Of a stretch of DNA of 64,000 nt, positions 48,416-56,823 are shown piece by piece. The DNA is taken from contig JACKBA010000023.1 in the NCBI GenBank assembly GCA_020634815.1, positions 47,843 to 111,842 of the forward strand. The letters are read 5' to 3'. The notes below the pieces were generated by a model, which did not search any database, was not told the DNA's origin, and saw nothing but the letters and a program-made list of their open reading frames with translations. The DNA is from Caldilineaceae bacterium (lineage in GTDB: Bacteria > Chloroflexota > Anaerolineae > Caldilineales > Caldilineaceae). A program made the translations under genes and the position numbers. Numbering within the stretch: position 1 is the stretch's first letter; every line of letters begins with the position of its first letter.

Positions 48416-48568
48416 GGGTGTCGTCGCCTCCCGTGGTGCGTGCAAGGTGGTGGATGCACACTCAGCATAGCGGGAGTCAGCGCCCGGCAGACCTGGCGTC
48501 GGGCCAGTTGCAGGCTGGACAGAGGCAATGAATCCGACCTGTCCGCGTGGATAGGAACCGCTGCTACA

Positions 48569-48682
48569 AAGGAACCGCTGCCACAAAGACGCGAAGAACA
48601 CGAAGGGGCACAAAGAGAAGCCTCGATACAAGGATGGCTTCGTGCCTCTTTGTGCCTTTGTGACTTTGTGGCAGCGGTTGTC
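48569..48682. repeat. Long hairpin made of two inverted family A repeats
   Basis: Left arm 48572-48622 and right arm 48636-48680 are imperfect reverse complements (both read GCTGCCACAAAG... inward) with a 13-base loop, between the HD gene and the methyltransferase stop codon. It may act as a terminator for the minus-strand methyltransferase gene. Confidence 0.75.
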
Positions 48683-48688
48683 CGGTGA

Positions 48689-49456
48689 CTATAGCGGGAT
48701 GGCGCGGTAGAGATAGCGGGCGTGGCAGCCGGCCTCCCACGCGGCGAGGACGCCGTTCGCCTCGCCCAGGCGATTCTCGTAGAGGGAGAGCGTCCCTTCG
48801 GCGGCAAAGGCGGGGCGCAACTCCTCCAAAACAGCGCGCTTGCGCCGGGCATGGCGCACATCGGCGCCGGTCACATCCCACGTCTCGAAGGCAAAGCCCT
48901 GGCGGTGTAGCGCCCGGCCCAAGTCGGTGCACGCCGGCGCCAGCGTGCTGCGGTCGAAGCGTTCGACTGGTGTCTGGGGATTGGCCCCCTGCGCGTAGTA
49001 AGCCAGCAACTGGCCGCTGGCCGTGAGGATGCGCTTGAGTTGGGCCAGCGTCGCGTCCAGGTCGGTGAAGTAGAGCGTGTCGATGGCGACGACGGCGGTG
49101 AAGCTGGCGGCCGGGTAGGGCAGGGTGGCGATGTCGGCCACCTCGAAGCGCAGCCGGCCCGGCGCTGCGTCCACATGCGCCTGCGCCTGGCGAACCGCCT
49201 CGGGGATGTAGTCGATGCCGGTGACGTGGGCGCCGGTGGTCGCGGCAATGTAGGCCGCGATGCCGCCGCTGCCGCAGCCTAGCTCCAGGATTCGGTGCGT
49301 GGCGTCGAGTTCGCCGGCGTGGATCAGCCGGTCGACCGCCGCCATGTCGGCAAAACCGTGCTGGGTGTAGTTGGCGCCAAAGACGCGCGTGCAGAATTCG
49401 CCATAGGCGGGACTGGCCATCGCACGCCGGTAGTAGTCGGTGTAGAAATCGTACAT
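48689..49456 (-). CDS. Class I SAM-dependent methyltransferase
   Basis: A 255-residue Rossmann-fold methyltransferase. Motif I is ILELGCGSGGIAAY (56-69), motif II acidic end is VTGIDYIPEAV, and motif IV is FEVADIATLPYP followed by VVAIDTLYF. The N-terminal helix (MYDFYTDYYRRAMASPAYG) and the size are those of small-molecule or ubiquinone/menaquinone-type methyltransferases. The substrate cannot be named. It is separated by 31 bases from the lipoprotein gene on the same strand. Confidence 0.87.
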   Translation of the reverse strand: MYDFYTDYYRRAMASPAYGEFCTRVFGANYTQHGFADMAAVDRLIHAGELDATHRILELGCGSGGIAAYIAATTGAHVTGIDYIPEAVRQAQAHVDAAPGRLRFEVADIATLPYPAASFTAVVAIDTLYFTDLDATLAQLKRILTASGQLLAYYAQGANPQTPVERFDRSTLAPACTDLGRALHRQGFAFETWDVTGADVRHARRKRAVLEELRPAFAAEGTLSLYENRLGEANGVLAAWEAGCHARYLYRAIPL

Positions 49457-49487
49457 ACGCCCTCCGCCGCTCCCTGTGGTGTGGTCG

Positions 49488-50153
49488 CTATGGCGCCTGG
49501 CGTTGTAGTGATATCTTGCCGTTGCCCGTCGCCACGTCGATGGCCAGCGCCGGATTGTCGCCCATCATGCCCTGGAGTGTGGCGCCGGTCGATGTGCGGC
49601 TGGCGGCGAGCGGGTAGTTGGTGTCGATGCTGCCGATCGCGGCCTGTGCGTTGACGCGGAAGGCGGTGGCCGCCGGCAGGTTGAGCGTGACGTCGCCGCT
49701 GCCGGTCGCCAGCGTGAGGGTGGATCCGCCCGGCGTGCCGGCGTAGCGGATCGCGCCGGCGCCGTTGCGCACCTCCAGGTTGGCGCCCGCCGGCACCGTG
49801 AGCTTGAGATCGATGCCTGCCCCCGTGGCCGGCTGTGCGCCGTCAACCCACTGGCTCGCCCCGCGCACCTGCGTGGCGTCTGCCGAAAAGACGAAATCCA
49901 GGCTGTCCAGCGTCGCCTCTTCGCCGGCAGGGGCAAAGCGCGTCGCCTTCGCCTCCACGCGGCCGGCGTCGCCGGTGGTGATTTCGATGACGCCGTTGAA
50001 GTTGTCGATGAGGATGTCCGGCGTGCCGGCGACATCGATGCCCGTCGAACTGGTGCTTTCCACACGGCCGCCGTTGCATGCGGCAATCAGCAGCGCGACC
50101 ATCGCAAACATCGCGACGAATGTGAACCGCTGGAATCTTCTGAAAGAAATCAT
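49488..50153 (-). CDS. DUF4097-like adhesin-fold lipoprotein
   Basis: A 221-residue lipoprotein with a signal peptide ending in the lipobox LLIAAC (Cys about 26). The mature part repeats beta-strand pairs of the type IDNFNGVIEITTG, LEVRNGAGAIRYAG, LATGSGDVTLNLP and VATGNGKISLQ, the right-handed beta arrangement of DUF4097/putative auto-transporter adhesin head domains (G-S/N-G-D/K-I/V signature). It is probably anchored in the membrane and facing outward; role unknown. The ATG at 50153 is preferred to the longer frame from 50189, since it starts directly before the basic signal-peptide head. Confidence 0.82.
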   Translation of the reverse strand: MISFRRFQRFTFVAMFAMVALLIAACNGGRVESTSSTGIDVAGTPDILIDNFNGVIEITTGDAGRVEAKATRFAPAGEEATLDSLDFVFSADATQVRGASQWVDGAQPATGAGIDLKLTVPAGANLEVRNGAGAIRYAGTPGGSTLTLATGSGDVTLNLPAATAFRVNAQAAIGSIDTNYPLAASRTSTGATLQGMMGDNPALAIDVATGNGKISLQRQAP

Positions 50154-50211
50154 TGTCTGCCTGCCCCTTGTCCACTGTGCTTGTAACAAATCAATCGAAC
50201 CTGCTGTGCAA

Positions 50212-50243
50212 TCGCCCAGGAAGTCCCGCGGCTTCCTGGGCGA
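50212..50243 (-). terminator. Strong hairpin downstream of the DUF-type membrane protein gene
   Basis: Perfect 12-bp stem (TCGCCCAGGAAG / CTTCCTGGGCGA) with an 8-base loop. It is 104 bases after the stop at 50347 in the minus direction and 59 bases before the lipoprotein start. It has no T run; the symmetric stem could act in both directions. Confidence 0.5.
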
Positions 50244-50346
50244 TACTCCCCCTGTGCAGAGATTACCGGGTTGCGGCGCCCATTGCCAGAAGCCCCCGCA
50301 CCCTCGCGCAATCTCCCAATCTCCAATCTCTACTCTCTACTCTGCT

Positions 50347-50886
50347 CTACTCCCGTCGCCGGAAGATGATCCACACGCCCAGCCCGATGAGCAGCAGCGG
50401 GCCGGCGATGTTGAGCCAGGCCAGCATCTGAAGCTGGTCGGCGAGCAGCGCCGTACCGATGACGGCCATGATCCCGCCTGGGATCAGCGGCCACCAGCGG
50501 AAGCCCCCTTCGGTGAGCGGCGAGAGCAGCGTGATCAAGCCCCAGCCGGCAGCAAAGCAGAGCAGGAAGATCCCGCCGTTGTCCGGACCGTCCAGCAGGC
50601 CGGGCCGCGTCTGCATGAGCCACGTACCCAGCGCAATGCCGGCCAGGATGCCGCCGGGGATGAGCAGGCCGAACGTACGCATGATCAAGCCCCAGGCCAG
50701 GAAGATGACGGCCAGCGTCGGCAGCGCCAGCCAGGTGAATTGCCAGCCGGTCAGCGGGCCGATGAGCAGCGCGATGCCGAGCAGGATGAGCACGGCGCCG
50801 CCGGCGACCCCTCTGCGTTCGCGTGTGGGCTCGGTCGTTGGAGCTGTGTCGTTCGGTGTGAAGGCGGAAGGTGGATGAATCGCCAT
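50347..50886 (-). CDS. Small integral membrane protein, function unknown
   Basis: A 179-residue protein with five or six membrane helices (about 27-45, 48-68, 70-90, 104-125, 130-147, 151-170), rich in Gly and Leu, ending with a basic FRRRE tail. No family was recognised; similar small multi-pass proteins are common near lipoproteins and sensor genes. The start at 50886 follows AGGAGA with suitable spacing; the upstream extension is repeat-derived. It shares the strand with its neighbours and may be co-transcribed with the lipoprotein gene downstream, though a strong hairpin lies between. Confidence 0.7.
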   Translation of the reverse strand: MAIHPPSAFTPNDTAPTTEPTRERRGVAGGAVLILLGIALLIGPLTGWQFTWLALPTLAVIFLAWGLIMRTFGLLIPGGILAGIALGTWLMQTRPGLLDGPDNGGIFLLCFAAGWGLITLLSPLTEGGFRWWPLIPGGIMAVIGTALLADQLQMLAWLNIAGPLLLIGLGVWIIFRRRE

Positions 50887-50954
50887 GAGTTGTTGTCTCC
50901 TATAAGTCACGATCTGTTTCGATTCTGAGATTCGGCCTGGAAGCCGCCTGAAAC

Positions 50955-51066
50955 ACCTCACCACAAAGTCACAAAGGGCGCAAAGGGGCACGAAGAATGG
51001 TACCGGCATGACGCAATCGTGACTTTCTTTGTGCTTCTTCGTGTGCCTCGTGTCTTGGTGGTTGCC
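50955..51066. repeat. Inverted family A repeats between membrane protein genes
   Basis: The left part (CACCACAAAGTCACAAAGGG, AGGGGCACGAAG) and right part (CTTTGTGCTTCTTCGTGTGC, GTGTCTTGGTGGTTG) are imperfect reverse complements and can form a hairpin of about 110 bases. It fills the gap between two minus-strand membrane protein genes. Confidence 0.7.
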
Positions 51067-51079
51067 TTTCGAAGGTCGC

Positions 51080-52030
51080 CTAGCGCGCTACTGGCTGCGC
51101 CGGCGGTTGGTGGCTCCCCAGCCCGAAGAGGTCGGCCACCGAGCTGTGCTTGCGATGCAGCAGCCACACGATGATCAGCCCGTAAACGAAGGTCGATGAC
51201 ATGGTCTCGACCATGTGGCTCATGCGTACGCTGGCGGCCGGGATGAGCGGGTTGGCGAGCAGGTGGCCCAGGTTGGACGGCACCGCCAGCAACAGCCCCA
51301 CGAGCAACGCCGCCCGCCACGGACTGCCCGCCGTCATGCGGATGACCGGCAGCGCACACGCCACCCACAGCAGCGCCCGCAGCGCCTGGAAGGGCGCCAG
51401 CCACGGGTCGGTGGTCAGGATGACCTGCATCTGGGCGAAGAAGCTGCCCGGGTCCTCGCCGCCATAGAAGGCGCGCAATTCCGGATTCTGCCAGGCGATG
51501 AAGTAGCCGGCCCCAAAGTAGAGCACCCAGTAGGCGACGATGATCAGCGCCAGTTTCCAGAGCCACTGGCCCACAGGCATCACCAGCCGGTCGTTGGGCT
51601 CGCCGCTGTCGGCTGGCTCAGTCGCTCGGCCCAGGATGACCACGGCCAGCGGCACGAAGAGAAAGGCGGTGGGCATGCCCATGAGGAAGAGTTCACGCAG
51701 GGTGCCCGCGTTCACCGTCAGGCTGCTCAGGAAGTACGCCGTCTCGATCTGCGTCATGAAGGTGATGGCGCCGTAGTAGGCAAGCGCCGCCGCCACCATG
51801 AGCCGCCAGCCGCGCCAGCGCGACCAGAGAATCATGAGCATGATCACCAGCGTGTGCGCCGCGCCGACGACCACCATGTCCCACGGGCTGGGAATCGGGC
51901 CGGGCTCGGCCAACGTCATGGGCGGCAGCGAGCGGGCCACGAGCATGGCGCCGCCGATGTAGAAGGCCAGAAAGAGCGCAGTCAGGACGACGAACTGCAC
52001 GCTGCGTAGAAGAGTGTGTTTGAAGGTCAT
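51080..52030 (-). CDS. Multi-pass membrane protein, function unknown
   Basis: A 316-residue protein with about eight membrane helices (the first at 10-34, then near 52-70, 77-95, 115-132, 155-178, 215-232, 243-258 and 285-302). Loops are short. No known domain was recognised. It lies at the end of a minus-strand set with an SRPBCC-like protein and a smaller membrane protein, with gaps of 9-36 bases between genes, indicating an operon. Confidence 0.72.
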   Translation of the reverse strand: MTFKHTLLRSVQFVVLTALFLAFYIGGAMLVARSLPPMTLAEPGPIPSPWDMVVVGAAHTLVIMLMILWSRWRGWRLMVAAALAYYGAITFMTQIETAYFLSSLTVNAGTLRELFLMGMPTAFLFVPLAVVILGRATEPADSGEPNDRLVMPVGQWLWKLALIIVAYWVLYFGAGYFIAWQNPELRAFYGGEDPGSFFAQMQVILTTDPWLAPFQALRALLWVACALPVIRMTAGSPWRAALLVGLLLAVPSNLGHLLANPLIPAASVRMSHMVETMSSTFVYGLIIVWLLHRKHSSVADLFGLGSHQPPAQPVAR

Positions 52031-52066
52031 CGAAATCGCTCCTTTGTTGTGAGCCAGGCCGTGTCA

Positions 52067-52783
52067 TCACTGTTGTGCGGCGAGGCTCTCTGCGCGTTCC
52101 TTGAGTGTCTCCAACATGCGTTGTTCCATGATGAAGACCGGGCCGGTGACCACCTGGCCGGCCGCATCCAGGAAGCCGTTGCCCGATGCGGCCGTGCGGC
52201 CGCGCAGCAGCAGGCGGGTGCTCCCGTCCTCCTGCGGCGTCAGCACGAACTGCCAGGTCATGGTGCACGGCTCCGGGTTGATCGTCTCCAGCCCGAAGCA
52301 GGCGACCATCGTGTTGGGCGCGTCCATCTCGCGCACCCACAGGCCCGGCCCGGGGTTGAGCGCGTACTCCTTTGGGGTGAAGCGCACGAAGTCACCCACG
52401 GCCAGATTCTGCCATTCGGGATGAATCGTTTCGGCGTTGGTCACGTGCAGCCCCATGAGATTCTCGACGAAGAGCACGCTGTACATGCCGCCGCGATCCA
52501 CGCCAAGTTGGACGATCCACGGATAGATCTGCTCCGGCGTGGCATTGACGGTCACCGCGCGATTGGTGATGGCGCTGGCAACCGGCACCAGCTCATCGCC
52601 GGGAAGCTGGGCAGCGATTTCCGCATCGGTGGCGCCCCAGCGATTCATCCACGGCACGGCGACGGCGAGATAGAGAATGAAGCCTGCGAGCAGTGCGATG
52701 CCGAACCAGGCGAGCCAGCGCAGCCAGCGACGACGGCGCACAACTGGTTGATCGAATGTAGTTATGGTTGCCGAAGCGGACAT
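52067..52783 (-). CDS. Membrane-anchored SRPBCC-like protein
   Basis: A 238-residue protein with an Arg-rich N terminus (RRRRWLRW), one membrane helix (about 23-45) and a C-terminal SRPBCC/Bet v1-like ligand-binding fold (ITNRAVTVNATPEQIYPWIVQLG, FVRFTPKEY, MTWQFVLTPQEDGSTRLLLRGR). Such domains bind hydrophobic ligands or act as cyclases/hydrolases. Ligand unknown. It sits in the middle of a three-gene minus-strand operon of membrane proteins. Confidence 0.78.
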   Translation of the reverse strand: MSASATITTFDQPVVRRRRWLRWLAWFGIALLAGFILYLAVAVPWMNRWGATDAEIAAQLPGDELVPVASAITNRAVTVNATPEQIYPWIVQLGVDRGGMYSVLFVENLMGLHVTNAETIHPEWQNLAVGDFVRFTPKEYALNPGPGLWVREMDAPNTMVACFGLETINPEPCTMTWQFVLTPQEDGSTRLLLRGRTAASGNGFLDAAGQVVTGPVFIMEQRMLETLKERAESLAAQQ

Positions 52784-52792
52784 TGGATTTCC

Positions 52793-53194
52793 TCACTTGA
52801 AGGCGGCGAGAACGGAATCTTTCCACGGCCCGACCAGGGCCACCAGAATCACGACATCGACGAACGCAGCCCACAGCCGCGAGCCGGGCGTGATGGTGTT
52901 CCACCACAGCACCAGGACTACGAGCGACAGCACTGAGGCCACGATGGCCGCCGTGGGCCACCAGCCGGCGCTCTGCACCAGTCCGAAGGCGGTGGCCAGG
53001 AAGAGCACCAGGGCGACGAGCCAGACGACGGCCGAGATCTGCCCGGCCACGCTCTTGGGCATCATCCCACCCGGCAGAATCCACGGGCTGTCGGTGAAGC
53101 CCATGGGCACATCCGTCCAGGCGGCAAAGGCGAACATGGCGTGCCCCAGCCCATGCAAGACCAGCACCGCCGCAAATCCCCATCGTAATAGCAT
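52793..53194 (-). CDS. Small four-helix membrane protein
   Basis: A 133-residue integral membrane protein with four helices (about 4-25, 52-72, 78-98, 108-127). The first helix carries H-G-L-G-H, also seen in small DoxX-like and related membrane proteins. Function unknown. It is the first gene of the minus-strand trio ending at 51080 and starts nine bases upstream of the next gene, so it is likely co-translated. Confidence 0.72.
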   Translation of the reverse strand: MLLRWGFAAVLVLHGLGHAMFAFAAWTDVPMGFTDSPWILPGGMMPKSVAGQISAVVWLVALVLFLATAFGLVQSAGWWPTAAIVASVLSLVVLVLWWNTITPGSRLWAAFVDVVILVALVGPWKDSVLAAFK

Positions 53195-53688
53195 CTCAGT
53201 ACCTCACCTGCTGTTGTGGTTGGCGAAGATTCCTGCGGTCTGGCGATTTCCTATCGGCGCCCGTCGCAGCTTGCTACCTGACATGGTACAGGAATGAAGC
53301 GGTGCTGTCGCCTGTCGTTCGGACTGTCCGGTTGGCCAGTCGTGTTGGTGTCTGAGTGGGTTTTGGGGTGAGGGGGTGAGGGGATGACAAGATGAGGGGA
53401 TGAGGGGGTGAGGGGGTGAGTCTCTCTCTCTTCGCGCTCTCTTTGCGACTTTGCGTCTTTGCGGCCGAATGTTCTTCTGCAAGACCACGGCCCTTCTATC
53501 TCTTCTTCGTGCCCCCTTTGCGCCTTCGCGTCTTTGCGGCCGAATGTTCTTCTACAAGACCTCTGCCCTCCTACTTCTTCTTTGCGCCCCCTTTGCGCCT
53601 TCGCGTCTTTGCGGCCGATCTTCTTTTGCAAGACCACGGCCTTTCTATCTCTTCTTTGTGCCCCCTTTGCGCCTTCGCGTCTTTGCGG
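53195..53688. other. 494-base gap filled with repeats
   Basis: From left: about 160 bases with no recognised feature (leader of the minus-strand trio), then family C words (GGTGAGGGGGTGAGGGG) at 53365-53422, then four family A units in tandem at 53430-53695. No gene is supported. Confidence 0.6.
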
Positions 53689-53695
53689 CTACTCT
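53430..53695. repeat. Tandem array of family A repeat units, period 74-75
   Basis: The word GCGTCTTTGCGGC occurs at 53453, 53528, 53603 and 53677, i.e. every 75, 75 and 74 bases. Between these the units share CTTCTGCAAGACCACGGCC and CTTCGTGCCCCCTTTGCGCC (parts quoted). The last unit runs into the end of the hydrolase gene. Confidence 0.88.
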
Positions 53696-54456
53696 TCTTC
53701 CTTTTCTTCCGAAACCCACTGGGCGAGGAACGCGTCCGCCACGCGCCGGAACTCGGCGGCGTTGCTCCACATGAGGGGATGGTCGCCCTGCGTGGCGAGG
53801 AAGAGCCGGCTGTCGGGGATGGCGGCGGCCATGGCAAGCTGCGCCGGGCCAACCTCGTAGAGCACGCTGTCGGCCGTGCTGGCGGTGAGCAGCACCGGGC
53901 AGGCGATCTGCGCCAGCCGCCCGCCGAAGAAATCGCCGCCGCGCTCGGCGATGTGCAGCAGCATGGCCGTGTCCTGCTCAATGACCTGCGCCCAGTCGGC
54001 GCCGTGCGCGCCCTGCCAGAAGGCAACCTGCCCCGGTGAGCGCTCGGAGCGCGTCGCCATAGCCTGGCGCAGCCACGCCGGCGGGTAGCCCGTGGCCGTG
54101 CTGTCGGCGATGACGGCCGTCACACGCGCCGGGTGCAGGATCGCCAGCCAGAGCGCCACGATGGCGCCGCCGCTCGTGCCCATGGCGATGCAGCGCCGGG
54201 CGCCCAGGTGGTCGAGCAGCGCGGCCATGTCGTGCGCGCACTGCTGGTACCAGTCGTCGGGCCACGCGGCCAGGCGCGTCGACTGCCCTGTGCCCCGGAA
54301 GTCGGGCGACACCACGTGGAAGTGATCGGCGAAATAGGTCAGCTCGCCGTCATGGCAGGCGGACGACGCCGTGTTGCCCGGCAGCACCAGCAGCAGCGGT
54401 CCGGCGCCGGCTTCCCGATAGTGCAAGGTCAGCCCGTCGATGGAAAATATTGGCAT
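53689..54456 (-). CDS. Alpha/beta hydrolase
   Basis: A 255-residue alpha/beta-hydrolase-fold enzyme. The nucleophile elbow is GTSGGA (Ser about 101), acid residue Asp in LLTASTADSV, and His in ATQGDHPLMW near the end. The oxyanion region is VLPGNTASS. Family members hydrolyse esters, epoxides or haloalkanes; the substrate is unknown. The ATG at 54456 follows GGAGGAG directly. The C-terminal SEEKEEE is read through the last family A repeat unit, suggesting that the original C terminus was altered by repeat sequence. Confidence 0.85.
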   Translation of the reverse strand: MPIFSIDGLTLHYREAGAGPLLLVLPGNTASSACHDGELTYFADHFHVVSPDFRGTGQSTRLAAWPDDWYQQCAHDMAALLDHLGARRCIAMGTSGGAIVALWLAILHPARVTAVIADSTATGYPPAWLRQAMATRSERSPGQVAFWQGAHGADWAQVIEQDTAMLLHIAERGGDFFGGRLAQIACPVLLTASTADSVLYEVGPAQLAMAAAIPDSRLFLATQGDHPLMWSNAAEFRRVADAFLAQWVSEEKEEE

Positions 54457-54482
54457 CGGACTCCTCCGTCGCAAACGAGCCG

Positions 54483-54539
54483 CACTCTCTTCTACTCTCT
54501 GCGAATCTCTGCCGCTCCGCGCCTCCGCGTCAAAGCGTT
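54483..54539. repeat. Family A-type repeat between hydrolase and MFS genes
   Basis: CACTCTCTTCTACTCTCTGC and CCGCTCCGCGCCTCCGCGTC words, a variant of the repeat also seen at 30510-30553. It occupies nearly all of the 83-base gap. Confidence 0.5.
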
Positions 54540-55868
54540 TCACGACGCGGAAGTGTCGGCAGCGGGCATCTCGCCCATCTCGCGGTCAATGGTGCGCAGT
54601 GCCGGTTGCGTCACCAGCCACGCGGCCACGCCAAACATGGCCAGCCCCACGCCCACGAAGAGCCCGGTCAGGCTGGCCTTGCTCAGCGCGCCGGCCGCAG
54701 CCTGCGAGAGCGGCGCCAGGCCGACGTTGGCAAAGAGGATGAGGCTCATGATGCGGCCCAGCAGATCGGGCGGCGTGCGCATCTGCAAGTAGGTAATCAG
54801 CCGGATGGAGAGATAACCGTTGCCCAGCCCCATGAAGAGCATGATCGCCGCACCCGCCCAGGTGGTCGTGATGAACCCCATGGCGATCATGCCGGCGCCA
54901 AATACGATCACCAGCAGCAGCGTCAGCGCGCCCGTGCCGCGATAGGTGCGCACCATGCCGGCGACGACAATGCCAATGAGGTTGCCCCCTGAGAACGCGG
55001 CCATGATGATGCCAAAGGCTGCTGCGCCTTCGGCCAGCCGCGCATCGGCCAGCACCGGGATGCCCACGATCAGCGGCCCCACGATCAACACATTGAGCGC
55101 GCTGATGAGGATGAGCATCATGCGCAGGATCGGGCGCTCCCAGGCATAGCGCAGACCGATTTTCATCGACTGCCAGACGCTCTGCCGGGTGGCGCCGGCG
55201 TCCGTATGTGGCGCAGGCCGCGGCCGAATCAGCCACAAGGTGGCCACCGAGACGACAAAGGTGAGCGCGTCGACGACCAGGGCAATGCCGATCGCGCTCT
55301 GTTCGGCGTCGCCGCCCTGTTCGGCGCCGCTGAACCAGGCGATCAACCCGCCGGCCAGCACCGGCCCGACGATGCCGACGATCTGCGCGGTGCCCTGCTC
55401 CAGGGCATTGCCGCCCTGCAAGTCCTTTTCCGGCACGATGGCGGGCAGGATGGCCATGGCGGCGGGCATAAAGAAGCCGGAGACAAAGCCGAAGACGAAC
55501 GAGAAGCCGTAGAGCATCCACACCTGGAGCGTGCCGGTCAGGACAAGCACCGCCAGCAGCGTAGTCAGCACCAGGCGCACGATGTCGGAGATGAGCATGA
55601 CCGCGCGCGGCGAGAAGCGGTCGGTCACCGCGCCGCCCACCAACGTGAAGATGGCGCGCGGGATACCGGCCAGCGCCAGCATGATGCCGAGCGTTAGCGG
55701 GTCGCCGGTCAGTTGCAGGACGAGCCACGACAGGGCGATGAAGTGGAATTGGTCGCCGAGCAGCGAGGTTGCCTGTCCGAGCCAAAGCAGGCGAAAGTCA
55801 CGCAGGCGCAGCACACGCTGCATGGGGCTGCCGCCGGTCTCGGCTGCGGCAACGGATTCTTCGATCAT
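54540..55868 (-). CDS. Major facilitator superfamily transporter
   Basis: A 442-residue twelve-helix MFS exporter of the enterobactin-exporter/macrolide-efflux group. It starts RDFRLLWLGQATSLLGDQFH, the usual first helix, with the GGAVTDRFSPR loop after helix 2 being the MFS motif A equivalent. Both halves are complete (symmetry around residue 215). The substrate is unknown; drug or siderophore export is usual. It lies upstream of the hydrolase on the same strand. ATG at 55868. Confidence 0.88.
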   Translation of the reverse strand: MIEESVAAAETGGSPMQRVLRLRDFRLLWLGQATSLLGDQFHFIALSWLVLQLTGDPLTLGIMLALAGIPRAIFTLVGGAVTDRFSPRAVMLISDIVRLVLTTLLAVLVLTGTLQVWMLYGFSFVFGFVSGFFMPAAMAILPAIVPEKDLQGGNALEQGTAQIVGIVGPVLAGGLIAWFSGAEQGGDAEQSAIGIALVVDALTFVVSVATLWLIRPRPAPHTDAGATRQSVWQSMKIGLRYAWERPILRMMLILISALNVLIVGPLIVGIPVLADARLAEGAAAFGIIMAAFSGGNLIGIVVAGMVRTYRGTGALTLLLVIVFGAGMIAMGFITTTWAGAAIMLFMGLGNGYLSIRLITYLQMRTPPDLLGRIMSLILFANVGLAPLSQAAAGALSKASLTGLFVGVGLAMFGVAAWLVTQPALRTIDREMGEMPAADTSAS

Positions 55869-55953
55869 GGGTTCCTTCCTTCTCGACGGTGTAGCGGCGG
55901 GGGCGGCTGACTGTTCCGGCGCAACACTACGCAGGCGCGACGGGAAAGGTTGC

Positions 55954-56559
55954 TCATGCCGCCAGCCGCATGCCGAAGCCGATCCACGTGTCGGCGTCGA
56001 TGACCGGCTGAAAGCCCATGCGCTCGTAGAACTGGATGGCGCCGGGGTTGCGTTTGCCCACGCCCAGATGCACGCCCGGCACGCCCAGCGCGCGCAGCCG
56101 GTCGAGAAAGGTTTCCATCATGCGCCGGCCCAGCCCCTGTCCCTGGCCCACCGGCAGGATGTCGATGTGCAGGTGCGCCGGATAGTCGACGATGATCTCC
56201 GGGTGGCCCGGCTCCCCCCGGTGGATGTCACGGATGGCGCGGGCGTCGGGCGAGACGTCGTCGGGCGCCGGCAGCGGATAGCGGGCGCGCAGGGCCGGGA
56301 ACCACGCCGCCGCGCACCAGCGCGTGAACGTCTCCGTATCCCGCGTACCCAGCACATAGCCGCTCGGCGTGCCGTCGGCGGTGAGGATAAAGCAGAGATC
56401 GGGCTCGGCCACGGCGTAGGGCGCGGCAAAGAGATGGCCCATCAGCTCCGGATCGCGGTAGAGCGCTGTGGCGTCCCGGCCGCTGTCCGCCGTGCGCAGG
56501 CAGATGGTGTAGAGCGAGTAGAGATCGGTGGGATGGTAGGGACGGATGGCGAATTCCAT
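55954..56559 (-). CDS. GNAT-family N-acetyltransferase
   Basis: A 201-residue GNAT protein. The acetyl-CoA pyrophosphate loop is Q-G-Q-G-L-G-R-R (VGQGQGLGRRMM near residue 138), preceded by strand 4 LHIDILPV and followed by YERMGFQPV. It resembles acetyltransferases related to the C-terminal domain of O-GlcNAcase-like proteins (FAIRPYHPTDLYSLY start, LHIDILP). The substrate is unknown. The ATG at 56559 is preferred to that at 56568 because AGGAG lies nine bases before it but directly against the other. Confidence 0.8.
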   Translation of the reverse strand: MEFAIRPYHPTDLYSLYTICLRTADSGRDATALYRDPELMGHLFAAPYAVAEPDLCFILTADGTPSGYVLGTRDTETFTRWCAAAWFPALRARYPLPAPDDVSPDARAIRDIHRGEPGHPEIIVDYPAHLHIDILPVGQGQGLGRRMMETFLDRLRALGVPGVHLGVGKRNPGAIQFYERMGFQPVIDADTWIGFGMRLAA

Positions 56560-56624
56560 GCAAGGCATCTCCTGGTGCGGTTGAACTTATCAGGTTCAGT
56601 ATAGAACTGCGCTTGTTGGTTGGG

Positions 56625-56795
56625 TAATTTGAGGGGGTGAGGGGGTGAGAAGATGACAAGATGAGAAGATGAGAAGATGACAAGATGAGGGGGTGTTGGG
56701 GTGTTGGAGGCTTGGGGTGATAGGATGATCGGCAGTTGAGGCACTTTGTGACCCATCACCCATCACGCATTACGCATCACGCATGACGTTTGACG
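56625..56795. repeat. Family C repeat and TCACGCAT stutter before the aldo/keto reductase
   Basis: GTGAGGGGGTGAGAAGATGAC and GATGAGAAGATGACAAGATG words (family C), followed by ACCCATCACCCATCACGCATT-type stutter. No gene in the gap of 264 bases between the GNAT and reductase genes. Confidence 0.55.
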
Positions 56796-56823
56796 TGCCC
56801 ATTCCGTCCTGGAGAATATAACG

